Source: Nitrospira sp.
GTDB lineage: Bacteria; Nitrospirota; Nitrospiria; Nitrospirales; Nitrospiraceae
DNA length: 64,000 nt
Assembly: GCA_024998625.1 (NCBI GenBank)
Contig: JACOEL010000009.1
Span: forward strand, 1 to 64,000
Reading direction: 5' to 3'
How positions within the stretch are numbered: position 1 is the first letter of the stretch; every line of letters begins with the position of its first letter. This document shows positions 25,804-34,366 of the stretch, piece after piece. The notes beneath the pieces were generated by a model. The model ran no database searches, was not told the origin of the DNA, and worked only from the letters and a program-made list of their open reading frames with translations. The position numbers and the translations under genes are program-made.

Positions 25804-25901
25804 CTCGACCTCCCGGGCAATCCCTGCCCTTTGAAAATAGTATAGCAGACCATGCTCAACCCACGCAGACTTTCTCCCTGATCCCTTATCGGCATCCGCG
25901 A

Positions 25902-26372
25902 TCAAGACTTGAGAGTCGAAGCTGGCACTCCTCGCCGGCTGTCCAACAGGAACGTCACAGGACCGTCGTTGAGCAATTCCACTTGCATGTGCGCTCCGAA
26001 GACCCCGGCTTCCACCGTCAGGCCATCCGCCCGCAGCCGACCGACCGCCTGCTCGTACAATGTACGCGCCTCCTCCGGTGGGGCAGCTAGGTCGAACCCT
26101 GGCCGCCGGCCCTTGGTGGTATCACCGAGCAGCGTAAACTGGGAGACGACCAACAACGCCCCGCCAACCTCGGTAAACGTCCGATTCATCTTCCCCTTCT
26201 CGTCGCCGAAGATCCGCAGGGTCTGAAGTTTCTCAACGATATACAGCAGATCGCCCTCGTCATCCCCCTTCGCGACGCCCAACAGCACCAGTAGACCTGC
26301 GCCGATCCGGCCAACGATCCGGCCCTCCACCTCGACCGAGGCGCGTGCGACCCGTTGAATGACAGCTTTCAT
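25902..26372 (-). CDS. dtd: D-aminoacyl-tRNA deacylase
   Basis: Dtd removes D-amino acids from mischarged tRNA. The 156-residue protein starts [15 protein letters not shown]. It contains [13 protein letters not shown], in which the SQFTL element lines the active site, and ends with [15 protein letters not shown], which carries the NxGPVT signature. Length is slightly above the usual 145-150 because of a short tail. It lies just downstream of ogt on the same strand. Confidence 0.95.
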   Translation of the reverse strand: MKAVIQRVARASVEVEGRIVGRIGAGLLVLLGVAKGDDEGDLLYIVEKLQTLRIFGDEKGKMNRTFTEVGGALLVVSQFTLLGDTTKGRRPGFDLAAPPEEARTLYEQAVGRLRADGLTVEAGVFGAHMQVELLNDGPVTFLLDSRRGVPASTLKS

Positions 26373-26407
26373 GCATCATCCTTCACAGACCGATGGCCAG
26401 ACGCAAC

Positions 26408-26911
26408 TCACTGCGCATTTCGCAATTGATTCAACGTGCCTTCCAAATTAAGCAGGCGGCGCTTCAACGGCAGCCCGCAAGAAAATCCACCCAGCGAACC
26501 GTCATGCGAAATGATCCGGTGACAAGGCACCACAATGGGGACCGGATTGGCTCCGAGTGCCATTCCCACCGCCCGGGCATACTGCTTTCCACCCACACGC
26601 ATGGCCACCCATTGATAGGACCGCACCCGGCCATAGGGAATCCGCGTGATCGCCTTCCAAACTTTCCGCTGAAACGGCGTGCCCGCCGAACAATCCACTG
26701 GAAAAGAAAACTCGCGACGCGTGCCCGCGATATAGGCCATAAGCTGCGCGTGCGCCTCTTCTATGATCGATGCGGTTGCGCCACCACCTTCAGCCGGTGG
26801 CTGTCGGACAACAAGATCAGGAGGGGACAAATCAATGGCGGTGACCCCCTTCTCGGAAGCCGTAATCCTGATCAACCCCCAAGCGGTCTGAAAGGTGATT
26901 GCGTGCGTCAT
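26408..26911 (-). CDS. ogt: Methylated-DNA-protein cysteine methyltransferase
   Basis: Ogt repairs O6-alkylguanine by moving the alkyl group to its own Cys. The 167-residue protein has the helix-turn-helix with RIPYGRVRSYQWVA, the acceptor motif VPCHRIISHDGSLGGF, and the N-terminal ribonuclease-like domain. The ATG follows the murJ stop after one base, so translation is probably coupled to murJ. No ada-type regulator is nearby. Confidence 0.92.
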   Translation of the reverse strand: MTHAITFQTAWGLIRITASEKGVTAIDLSPPDLVVRQPPAEGGGATASIIEEAHAQLMAYIAGTRREFSFPVDCSAGTPFQRKVWKAITRIPYGRVRSYQWVAMRVGGKQYARAVGMALGANPVPIVVPCHRIISHDGSLGGFSCGLPLKRRLLNLEGTLNQLRNAQ

Positions 26912-26912
26912 G

Positions 26913-28541
26913 TCAAGCTGCCCCAAACTTTTTCGCAAATCGTCCGAACTTCCGCTTCACCATTCCTAACACCACGTCCAATTCCTCCGAACCGAACATA
27001 ATATGCACCCCGAGATACCCGATGACGCTGACTCCGATTCCACCAAACAAGGCTACGGATTTCTCGACCCATGCACCATCGCGGTCCCACAGGGACGCAT
27101 TCGCTACCCAGAAGCACATCACAGTGACCGGAATGCAGGCCCCCAGCACTCGAATAGCCGACCGTACAATCGAACCCCAATCGACACGCCCCAGACGCCG
27201 GTGCAACACGGCGACCAGAATACTCCCATTCAGCATGGAAGCCAGTGCCGTGGCCAGCGCCAATCCCGCAGCATCCAGCAGCGTCATCAACCACAAGGAC
27301 AACAGAATATTCGCCCCGACCGCAATCCCCGCCGTAATCGCCGGCGTTCTTGTATCCTGTAAGGAATAAAACGCGGAGACAATGATACGCACTCCGGCAA
27401 AGGCCCACAAGCCGACGGCATAACAGAGGAGCGCCGTCGCCGTTGCCAAGGTATCGGCTTTGGTGAACGACCCGTGCTCGAACACCAGATGCACGATCGG
27501 GTGCCGCAAGAGGATCAATCCCAACATCGCCGGCAGAATGATGAAAAAAATCATTCTGAGCCCGAACCCGATCGTCGTCCGCAATTCATCCAGCGCTCCA
27601 CGGGCGGCCTGTGCGGAGAGCGTCGGAAGAATCGCCGTCGCGAGCGCCACGCCGAAAATGCCGAGCGGAAACTGAATGAGCCGCATGCCGTAAAACAAAT
27701 AGGTCGGTCCACCGGCGAAATACGATGCCAGGATCGTGCTCACGGTGATATTGATCTGCGTCACCGACAATCCCAGCAACGAGGGTACCATCAACCACCC
27801 GATACGCTTCACGCCCGGATGGCCGGGCTGAAACCGCAGACCGAACAACATCCCGCAGCCTTGTAAACCCGGCAGTTGCATCGCAAATTGCGCCACCCCT
27901 CCGATGACGATGCCGATCGCCACTCCGATGATGGGCTCCGGCAACCAGGGCGAGAGGAACACCATGCAGGCAATGGTGAAAATATTGAAAAACACCGGCG
28001 AGAAAGCCGGCGCGGCAAAGGCGCGTAGCGAGTTCAGAATCCCCATTGCCAGAGCCGCCAGACTGATAAAGATCAGATAGGGAAACATCATCTGCGTCAA
28101 CAGCGTCGTCAGCGCCAGCTTGTCCGGACTTCCCCGGAAACCCGGGGCAAGGAGCCAGACAATCCCGGGTGCCGCCAGAATCCCCAGCAGGGTCACTGCG
28201 GTGACGATCGTCAGCAGCGTCGTGAAGGTGGCGCTGGCCAGTTCCCAGGCATCCCGCTTGGTCTTGAGAGTGTGGTATTCGGTAAAGACCGGAATGAAGG
28301 CGGCGGACATCGAGCCTTCGGCGAAGAGTTCCCGTAGCAAATTGGGGATGCGGTAGGCGACAAAGAACGCGTCGGCCTCCGGAGTCGCGCCAAACAACCT
28401 CGCCAACACCATGTCGCGAACAAAACCGAGGATGCGGCTGGAAAAAGTCGCTACGCCGATGAGGCCCGCCGCCTTGACGACGGAACGGGCTTCATCCGGA
28501 GCTGGTCGAGAAGCGTCAACGGGTGTGGCGGGATCCGACAT
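26913..28541 (-). CDS. murJ: Lipid II flippase
   Basis: MurJ carries lipid II across the inner membrane. The 542-residue protein has 13-14 hydrophobic segments and typical sequence: SRILGFVRDMVLARLFGA near the N-terminus, DAFFVAYRIPNLLRELFAEG, then LNSLRAFAAPAFSPVFFNI and LLRHPIVHLVFEHGSFT. The start used is the second ATG, since the longer frame adds 16 residues unlike the family. ogt follows immediately. Upstream, on the same strand, lies the LemA/TPM operon. Confidence 0.94.
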   Translation of the reverse strand: MSDPATPVDASRPAPDEARSVVKAAGLIGVATFSSRILGFVRDMVLARLFGATPEADAFFVAYRIPNLLRELFAEGSMSAAFIPVFTEYHTLKTKRDAWELASATFTTLLTIVTAVTLLGILAAPGIVWLLAPGFRGSPDKLALTTLLTQMMFPYLIFISLAALAMGILNSLRAFAAPAFSPVFFNIFTIACMVFLSPWLPEPIIGVAIGIVIGGVAQFAMQLPGLQGCGMLFGLRFQPGHPGVKRIGWLMVPSLLGLSVTQINITVSTILASYFAGGPTYLFYGMRLIQFPLGIFGVALATAILPTLSAQAARGALDELRTTIGFGLRMIFFIILPAMLGLILLRHPIVHLVFEHGSFTKADTLATATALLCYAVGLWAFAGVRIIVSAFYSLQDTRTPAITAGIAVGANILLSLWLMTLLDAAGLALATALASMLNGSILVAVLHRRLGRVDWGSIVRSAIRVLGACIPVTVMCFWVANASLWDRDGAWVEKSVALFGGIGVSVIGYLGVHIMFGSEELDVVLGMVKRKFGRFAKKFGAA

Positions 28542-28599
28542 TATCGGCGATTGTAGCGAAACAGGATAGAGCCGTCCATTGTCGGGCAAGAACCGGCGA

Positions 28600-29262
28600 T
28601 CACGTATCCTGAATCACCCGATTCGACAGCTCATTGGGATTGTCACCGTCGTGCGCTGGACAGGCGCGGGCCAGGAGTGTTCCGCCGGCTTCGATGCCCC
28701 CGCAAAGGCCGCCGACGAGATCCCCGACCTTCAGTCGTTCGACAACGACGGCGACAACCTCCTGCCACTGCTCAGCTGAGATCCGATCGCGCAAGGATTG
28801 GTCTGCCAACACAGAGACCTGCCGCTCGAGTAGGGAGACCAGCAGCAGAAGTCCTGTTCGCTCGCGGGTCTGCGCGAGACCATGCTGAGCAAACGCTAAG
28901 TTCGCCCGCAACTGTACCTTCCGATGCATTCGCTCGCGGGAGGTGAAGAGTCGCAGCACCGGAGGCCATGTCCCGACCCAGGCTCCGAGGGCATAGGCCA
29001 GCGTGGTCACGCCAAGCAACCAAACGGCATTCGCCGCGTGCCACCCCCACGGGAGCCAGGTGGTTTCGATCGTCAGCAGCACTGTCAAGGCGACCACCGC
29101 ACTCAATAGCCCGGCACGATGGTGTGCCTCACGATACACACCGGATTGCCCGACGATCATCGGCACTATTTCGGCGCTGGTCCGTTGCTCGACCGCCTGC
29201 ACCGCCGCCTCAACCCGCGCACGCTCTTCATCTGTCAGCGTCGGCCGTCTACCAGTCGCCAC
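28600..29262 (-). CDS. TPM-domain membrane protein (second of two)
   Basis: This is a 220-residue protein. A TPM domain starts at RRPTLTDEERARVEAAVQAV with EIVPMIVGQSGVYREA. Two membrane helices follow at about residues 55-75 and 80-105, then the domain resumes with RERTGLLLLVSLLERQVSVLAD. The GTG start overlaps the end of the previous TPM gene by 14 bases, and GGAGG is placed about seven bases before it. Paired TPM proteins with LemA are a common bacterial trio of unknown envelope function, with links to photosystem repair in plastids. Confidence 0.85.
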   Translation of the reverse strand: MATGRRPTLTDEERARVEAAVQAVEQRTSAEIVPMIVGQSGVYREAHHRAGLLSAVVALTVLLTIETTWLPWGWHAANAVWLLGVTTLAYALGAWVGTWPPVLRLFTSRERMHRKVQLRANLAFAQHGLAQTRERTGLLLLVSLLERQVSVLADQSLRDRISAEQWQEVVAVVVERLKVGDLVGGLCGGIEAGGTLLARACPAHDGDNPNELSNRVIQDT

Positions 29263-30154
29263 TGGCGCCTCCTCCTCCGAAATCGCCGCCACCGCCGGAG
29301 AAACCACCGGATCCTCCGAACGACCCCTCGAGACTACCGGACCCCCATCCGCCTTGTTGCGTACTGAACCAGGTCCCGTCAAATGAGCTGCCGTGCCTCC
29401 GCCTGCCTGAACCACTGCTTTGCCCCAGCCCACTCAGCAGACCGACCAGAACCAGGCTCACGACCCCGGCGATCACTGCCGGTATCACCCATGGAGCAGC
29501 CAAAAACGAGAGACCTCCTCCGACAACAGGTCCCAGCACACGATGAGCGCGTGAGAAGAAGAGACCAACCACGACACCCAGAATCACCGCGAAGGCTGCA
29601 TTGGCGAAGGCATCGCTCGAAGAGGGAGTAGCTGCCGGATGTTCCGGTGCACTGTAGGTCCCTTCAATGGTTCGCAAGATGGCTTGAACCCCGGCCGTCA
29701 CGCCGGCAGGAACATCCCCGGCTCGAAACCGTGGCACAATCTCGTTCCGGATGATCTGGGCCGACCTTGCATCCGTCAACACCCCTTCCAATCCGTAGCC
29801 GACCTCCAGGCGAATTTTTCGATCCTTGATTGAGACGAGAAGGAGAACTCCGTTGTCGGTCCCCTTGCGGCCCAACTTCCACGCCGTCGCGACACGATGA
29901 GAAAAATCAAACAGCGGCTCACCCTCCAACGATGGAATGAGGAGGACCGCGACCTGATTGGAGGTTTTGGCTTCGTGTGCTGCCAGATCGGCTGAGAGTC
30001 GCTCTGTTACGGCAGGAGGCAGGGCATGCGCCTGATCCACGATGCGGCCGCTGAGGGGTGGCACATCCAGCGCCGCGGCTGGAAGGCTCGCCCCCCCTGT
30101 GAGCCAGAGCCACCCGATGACGAGCCTCCACCCCATCCGCCCCATCAGTCGCAT
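29249..30154 (-). CDS. TPM-domain membrane protein with Gly-rich tail (YgcG-like)
   Basis: This is a 301-residue exported protein. A signal peptide ends near PAAALD. The TPM domain then covers about residues 38-155: LSGRIVDQAHALPPAVTERL, NQVAVLLIPSLEGE and TDNGVLLLVSIKDRKIRLEVGYGLEG. Two membrane helices lie around 190-240. The C-terminus ends in a serine and glycine tail, SGGFSGGGGDFGGGGASGDW. It lies between lemA and a second TPM gene in one operon. The start at the ATG after GGGAG discards an implausible 102-residue extension. Confidence 0.88.
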   Translation of the reverse strand: MRLMGRMGWRLVIGWLWLTGGASLPAAALDVPPLSGRIVDQAHALPPAVTERLSADLAAHEAKTSNQVAVLLIPSLEGEPLFDFSHRVATAWKLGRKGTDNGVLLLVSIKDRKIRLEVGYGLEGVLTDARSAQIIRNEIVPRFRAGDVPAGVTAGVQAILRTIEGTYSAPEHPAATPSSSDAFANAAFAVILGVVVGLFFSRAHRVLGPVVGGGLSFLAAPWVIPAVIAGVVSLVLVGLLSGLGQSSGSGRRRHGSSFDGTWFSTQQGGWGSGSLEGSFGGSGGFSGGGGDFGGGGASGDW

Positions 30155-30185
30155 CGCAATCGCTCCCTGACACACGAGACCGTCG

Positions 30186-30788
30186 TTAGAATTTGACTTC
30201 GGGTGGCTTGGCCACCGCTTTTTCGTCAGCCACGGTGAAATTGGCCTTCTCCTCCAGATGCAGGAGAAACTTGGCGGTGAGATTGGTGGGGAAATAGCGA
30301 ACCATCTTGTTGAATTCTGCAACCTTGTCGATGTACCGCTTGCGTGCCACGGTGATGCGATTCTCCGTGCCTTCGAGTTGACTCTGCAGATCGCGGAACC
30401 CTTGATCCGCCTTGAGGTTGGGATAATTCTCGGCCAAGGCCAGCAATCGCCCCAGCGCACTCGCGAGACCCTGTTGAGCCTCTTGAAACTTTTTGAAGGC
30501 GACCTCGTCCTTGAGCAACTCCGGCGTCACCTGAACGCTGGTAGCCTTGGCACGCGCCTGCACGACGCTTTCCAACGTCTCTTTCTCATGTGCGGCATAT
30601 CCTTTCACCGTATTTACCAGATTCGGAATCAAATCGGCCCGACGCTGATATTGGTTGATCACTTCACTCCAAGCCGCCTTGGTATCCTCATCAAGACCTT
30701 GCAAGTCGTTATAGCCACAGCCGGACAGGGCCAGCACGGCCGCAAGTAGCGCGACTCCCCCCATCAAACGCGTCAATGACATGAACAT
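30186..30788 (-). CDS. lemA: LemA-family lipoprotein
   Basis: This is a 200-residue helical protein with a signal peptide and lipobox LSGCG, then the LemA opening YNDLQGLDEDTKAAWSEV, the core INQYQRRADLIPNLVNTVKG and the end ARKRYIDKVAEFNKMVRYFP. AAAGGAGG just before the ATG fixes the start. It is the first gene of a LemA-TPM-TPM operon. The function of LemA proteins is not established. Confidence 0.9.
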   Translation of the reverse strand: MFMSLTRLMGGVALLAAVLALSGCGYNDLQGLDEDTKAAWSEVINQYQRRADLIPNLVNTVKGYAAHEKETLESVVQARAKATSVQVTPELLKDEVAFKKFQEAQQGLASALGRLLALAENYPNLKADQGFRDLQSQLEGTENRITVARKRYIDKVAEFNKMVRYFPTNLTAKFLLHLEEKANFTVADEKAVAKPPEVKF

Positions 30789-30950
30789 GCTCTCCTCCTT
30801 TGTGCCGGTCGTAGCGAACCACGCATTCATAGGACGTAAGGCTTTCACCGGCGAAGTCAATCGCCGGCGGGACCCGCGAGATGTCGATTCCTTTATAACC
30901 TTGCTATACTCACCCATTCTTAGTCGATCAGCACACAACGGGGAAGCGGC

Positions 30951-31256
30951 ATGGCACTCGATCGTTCAACTGATGCTGCGGGGGGTTTTCAAGTCCGGCA
31001 TCGAGCCTTAGGGGTGTTTCAAGGCAGCTCCATCGGGCTGGCCTTTTGGCATCCATCCTCTCATATGCCGGAGTACGGACTCTGCCGCTTTGCCACCGAG
31101 ACGAAAGCTCAAGACTATGTCGATTTTCTCTCCTCACCGGCATGCCCTGAACCACTGAACCGAGCAGACCTGATCGTGGAACCCTTCGACCACATCGAAC
31201 ACGACCGCCTCACGACTGAGTATCCCCAGGTCTCCGCCTGGGAAACTCCACTCTAA
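30951..31256 (+). CDS. Small conserved hypothetical protein
   Basis: This is a 101-residue soluble protein with no family I recognise. It has FQGSSIGLAFWHPSSHMPEY, RFATETKAQDYVDFLSSPA and an acidic end, LIVEPFDHIEHDRL. Codon and base use resemble its neighbours. A TATACT at 30905-30910 may be its -10 element, but no good -35 is placed upstream. It is divergent from lemA. Confidence 0.5.
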   Translation: MALDRSTDAAGGFQVRHRALGVFQGSSIGLAFWHPSSHMPEYGLCRFATETKAQDYVDFLSSPACPEPLNRADLIVEPFDHIEHDRLTTEYPQVSAWETPL

Positions 31257-31393
31257 CAGAACGTTGAAACGAGCGCCGTCCCTCCAGCAGCAGGTTGCTC
31301 GCTAACCTCCGACGAGCAGACTGTTCACATGATTGGGTACGGCTCTGGGAACACTGGGGCGGAGCATCTGAGGAAATAGGCAGGTGGATACGG

Positions 31394-31894
31394 CTAGCTG
31401 GCGGAACCGGCTCCGGAAGATTCAGTCTTGGCATGCACAAACGCGAGAAGTCGCTTGTTTTCTTGCGCCGACCGAAGAAATTTGAACGCAATGCCGCGGG
31501 AACCCACAGACCGGACCATCGCAGCCACTTCGAGCGGCGTCTGGTCGTTCTCAAGCGCGATCTGAAGATAAAAGATATCGTCCACATGCACCGACGCTAG
31601 GCTTTCGATAATGCACCCGCCCATCGAAATGTCCAGGACGGTTCCTTCCCCTCTGATTTTGCCGCCGGAGAAGGACAAAAACAGGCGCACGGGAATACGC
31701 AGATGTTTTCGCCGATCGAGCATCTGCGCTGGATAACGGCGCCTCAATCGAAAGGCCTGGAAACGGAAGCTACAAGACTGACAGTGGAACGGGGCAATAC
31801 AGGCAAGCGACTGCAGCCGCTCCATCAGCGTGGAGCAACGTGAACGAAACACATTATCTTGGCCACACTGCGGACATGTGACGGGTTGGGCCAT
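31394..31894 (-). CDS. PilZ-domain protein with N-terminal zinc ribbon
   Basis: This is a 166-residue candidate cyclic-di-GMP receptor. CPQCGQDN near the start and CQSCSFRF about 30 residues on look like a zinc ribbon. The PilZ domain begins at RKHLRIPVRLFLSF, which carries the RxxxR motif, and continues with VLDISMGGC, the D/NxSxxG motif; both c-di-GMP-binding motifs are intact. No diguanylate cyclase is in the window. It could serve the exopolysaccharide locus 15 kb away, but nothing in the sequence ties them together. Confidence 0.85.
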   Translation of the reverse strand: MAQPVTCPQCGQDNVFRSRCSTLMERLQSLACIAPFHCQSCSFRFQAFRLRRRYPAQMLDRRKHLRIPVRLFLSFSGGKIRGEGTVLDISMGGCIIESLASVHVDDIFYLQIALENDQTPLEVAAMVRSVGSRGIAFKFLRSAQENKRLLAFVHAKTESSGAGSAS

Positions 31895-32478
31895 GCTCTA
31901 TGATCGGCGGGGGTTAGCGCCGCTCTCCTGAATACAAGATACACTGCTGGACACCGGTCACGGCTCCGCCTGAATACTCGCCGCAGTTGGTCTTGAGCAA
32001 AACCAACTGCGGGAACAAATCACAGCAACTTTCTACCGTCTGTACGCCACAGACCGACGGGGCAATGGAATGGCGCTGTCAGTTCAATCGATAAAGGATG
32101 GGGGAAGTTCTGTCAAGAAACTCAACGGTTCTCTCCAGAAGGAAAGCAGATTTACTGATAAGCCCATCTCTTTTCAGGGGCCAGTCAGAAGTAGTTCTGC
32201 TGATTCCGATGCTCACCAAAGCGACCCTACGATTTTTCATCTTCGGAGCGTGCATCGCCACCACACCTCTCATCGCATACCTCATTTTGTACAGAACTCT
32301 TCCGCTTCGCTCCGAATTTGTCCAACCGTGAAACGTGAACGCCATGATATTTCTATACAATCAGGATTAAATGCTTTTAACGTCTCACTAACACCTCTTT
32401 AATCTCGCGTTGCTACTCTCTCCTCACATGGGCACGGCCCTTAAACAATAAGGGCGCAATCCTAAGGAGGTGGGAACC
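31895..32478. other. Long intergenic region with two hairpins
   Basis: I find no supported gene in these 584 bases. It contains a perfect 11-bp stem (31981-31991 with 32002-32012) and a second hairpin at 32038-32054. A 40-codon frame at 32209 encodes one hydrophobic helix but lacks a ribosome site, so I do not call it. Confidence 0.4.
31981..32054. ncRNA. Candidate structured RNA or leader (two adjacent hairpins)
   Basis: The first hairpin pairs CCGCAGTTGGT with ACCAACTGCGG over a ten-base loop. The second pairs GTCTGT with ACAGAC over five bases. They lie about 90-160 bp upstream of the PilZ gene start. No T-run follows on either strand, so this is not an ordinary terminator. Confidence 0.3.
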
Positions 32479-32658
32479 ATGACATGCGGACGATGCAAAG
32501 GGTTAATGGTCGATGAGTGGAGACCGGACTTTTCCCCGGAAACGTTTGTGTGGCGTTGCATTAATTGCGGATCGATTGTTGATCCGTTGATTGAGCAGAA
32601 TCGCCGAACTCGGCTCGCTGAACAACTGTTAATGGAGCCAGTCGAAGTATTGCAGTAA
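32479..32658 (+). CDS. Small zinc-ribbon protein
   Basis: This is a 59-residue protein with two Cys pairs, MTCGRCKG at the start and WRCINCGSIVD about 25 residues on, the layout of a single zinc ribbon. The rest is a short charged helix. AAGGAGG lies eight bases before the ATG, a strong ribosome site that makes the gene credible despite its size. The function is unknown; nucleic-acid or protein binding is likely. Two hairpins after its stop probably end the transcript. Confidence 0.7.
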   Translation: MTCGRCKGLMVDEWRPDFSPETFVWRCINCGSIVDPLIEQNRRTRLAEQLLMEPVEVLQ

Positions 32659-32666
32659 TTGGGAAG

Positions 32667-32703
32667 TCGCAGGACCGTCCTGACAAACGCCCCGGTCCTG
32701 TGA
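32667..32703. terminator. Hairpin downstream of the zinc-ribbon gene
   Basis: An 11-position stem with one G-T pair joins TCGCAGGACCG to CGGTCCTGTGA over a 15-base loop. It begins eight bases after the stop codon. It has no T-run but is well placed to end or stabilise the transcript. Confidence 0.45.
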
Positions 32704-32721
32704 TACTGCCGGACGAGTAGA

Positions 32722-32759
32722 ATCTTCGCTGCGGCCTTCAAGCCGGCCGTAGCGAAGAT
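32722..32759. terminator. Long hairpin between convergent genes
   Basis: ATCTTCGCT-G-CGGCC pairs with GGCCG-T-AGCGAAGAT, fifteen positions with one G-T pair and an eight-base loop. Together with the hairpin before it, it separates the zinc-ribbon gene from the convergent xthA. Confidence 0.45.
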
Positions 32760-32842
32760 GGAGATAAAGAGAACAGATTATCTACTAGATCGGTCTTCAG
32801 AACGAGACGAAGGCGGATCCGGCAAGTCTGTGCAAAGCATTG

Positions 32843-33616
32843 CTAGGTGGAGAACTCGGCCCACAGGACAGTGTGATCAGAGGGATCGGCCGCACGTCGT
32901 GGCTCTAAATCGACATCAACGCGCTGACACTTCTGAGCCAAGGGCGGTGTTGCCAGAATATGATCGATCCGCCACCCTTTGTTCGCGGCAAGGGCACCGG
33001 GTGCACGGTAGTCAAAAAACGTGAACTGCTGGCGATCTGGATACAGTTTGCAGAACACATCTTCGAAGCCCCACGCAACCGTCTTCCCATAGGCATTGCG
33101 CGCGTCTTCGTGGTAGCAGACATGGTTCAGATGTTTCTCCGGGCTGTGGACATCAATGGGTCTTGGGGCCACATTCATGTCTCCACACCAGATCGCCGGC
33201 TCCTTCGGGGAAAGATGAGTTTCGAAATGCTTTCGTAACCGGTTGTACCAACCCAGTTTATATTGGTACTTGGGCGACTCGATCTCGAAACCCTGCGGAA
33301 CATACGTATTGATGATCGGGATGCCTTGAATCACCACGCGTAAGAGACGCGCATCCTCTGCTTCCCCCCCGTCATCGAACCCATGCCAGACTGCTTCAGG
33401 CTTCGTTCGGCTGAGAATCGCAACGCCATTGTAGGCTTTCATGCCCCGGAACGTAATCTCGTAACCGGAGGAGGTGAGCGCAGTCAGAGGAAATTCGCTA
33501 TCCTGAACTTTTGTTTCTTGCAGACACAGCACATCAGGCTGGTGGCGTTCGAGCCACTGCAGCACGATAGGGAGGCGCTTGCGCAGCGAATTGACGTTGA
33601 AGGTAGCGATTTTCAT
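32843..33616 (-). CDS. xthA: Exodeoxyribonuclease III
   Basis: XthA is an AP endonuclease and 3'-5' exonuclease of base-excision repair. The 257-residue protein starts MKIATFNVNSLRKRLP. It has CLQETKVQD with the metal Glu, NTYVPQGFE, WCGDMNVAP with the catalytic Asp-Asn, GWRIDHILAT and the final SDHTVLWAEF with the Asp-His pair. Length and motif order are standard. It is a single gene, with a terminator-like stem behind its upstream neighbour. Confidence 0.95.
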   Translation of the reverse strand: MKIATFNVNSLRKRLPIVLQWLERHQPDVLCLQETKVQDSEFPLTALTSSGYEITFRGMKAYNGVAILSRTKPEAVWHGFDDGGEAEDARLLRVVIQGIPIINTYVPQGFEIESPKYQYKLGWYNRLRKHFETHLSPKEPAIWCGDMNVAPRPIDVHSPEKHLNHVCYHEDARNAYGKTVAWGFEDVFCKLYPDRQQFTFFDYRAPGALAANKGWRIDHILATPPLAQKCQRVDVDLEPRRAADPSDHTVLWAEFST

Positions 33617-33675
33617 ACGGCGGAGATTCTAGCAGACCCCACCCGCCGCAACAACTGAGGCAGACAGAACAACAA

Positions 33676-33708
33676 GGCCTGTGATCGGACCTTTTCCAAT
33701 CACAGGCC
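33676..33708 (-). terminator. Rho-independent terminator of the Lys/Ala-rich gene
   Basis: A perfect 10-bp stem, GGCCTGTGAT with ATCACAGGCC, has a 13-base loop. On the minus strand it is followed by TTGTTGTTCT. It lies 50 bases after the stop of the gene upstream on that strand. Confidence 0.7.
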
Positions 33709-33757
33709 GTAATTGTGGAATACGAGCGTTACTCAGCTCCAGGCCGACCGGCCGAGC

Positions 33758-34162
33758 TCAGTTCCTCATCGCGCCAGCCAGGTCGTTCTTCATCCCGCCA
33801 ACCTCGTGAGCCGCATCGTCGGCCACACTCCTCGCTTCTGCCGCCTTCGCGCGAGCCGCGTCTTTCTTTGCCTTGGCCTTGGCTTTCATGTGTTCCTTCT
33901 TTGCCTTCAAGTCGGCCTTCGTTTGCTTTTTCTTCGCTTTCGCCTCCTCCCGCTTCGCCTTCATCTCGCTCTTCACCGATTCTTTCTTGGCTTTCAGGTC
34001 ACTCGCCAGATCTTCCTTTTGGGCGTTCAGGTCGCTCGACAGCCCGCTCATGTCCTGCTTCATCCCCTCGGACATCTGACCCAGCCCCATATCATCGGCC
34101 ACAGCCAACGAACTCATTCCCACAAATGCGACGGCGACCAACACAGCAATTGACCTTCTCAT
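33758..34162 (-). CDS. Exported Lys/Ala-rich coiled-coil protein
   Basis: This is a 134-residue protein with a signal peptide cleaved after SSLAVA. A mature part follows that begins DDMGLGQMSEGMKQDMSG and then consists almost wholly of Lys, Ala, Glu and Asp in a heptad-like pattern (DLKAKKE, EMKAKREEAKAKKK, AKAKKDAARAKAAE). It is probably one long charged helix in the periplasm. Similar low-complexity proteins resemble desiccation-type (LEA-like) or lipoprotein-like spacers, but sequence alone cannot decide. A purine-rich AAGGGGGGA precedes the start. Confidence 0.7.
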   Translation of the reverse strand: MRRSIAVLVAVAFVGMSSLAVADDMGLGQMSEGMKQDMSGLSSDLNAQKEDLASDLKAKKESVKSEMKAKREEAKAKKKQTKADLKAKKEHMKAKAKAKKDAARAKAAEARSVADDAAHEVGGMKNDLAGAMRN

Positions 34163-34366
34163 CAACAACTCCCCCCTTGGTTGAAATAAATATGGTGCCC
34201 GGCTTTATGGCGAATCGGCCGGCTTGCAGGATTCATCAATACCGTGAAGGAGCGAGTTTGCCAATTGTTTTGCCGTTTCTACCGGGACGGCGAATCCAAG
34301 CAGGACAAGCCGCTGGCAGAGGCTTGACAGAAGTCGGCAAGTGATGGAAAGGATCGTCGCGAGACT

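Noticed and set aside
30155-30460. 102-codon extension of the first TPM protein
   Set aside because: It overlaps lemA in another frame, is unlike any TPM protein and precedes the real signal peptide.
32209-32331. 40-codon membrane micro-ORF
   Set aside because: It encodes one hydrophobic helix but has no ribosome site and no coupling to a neighbour.
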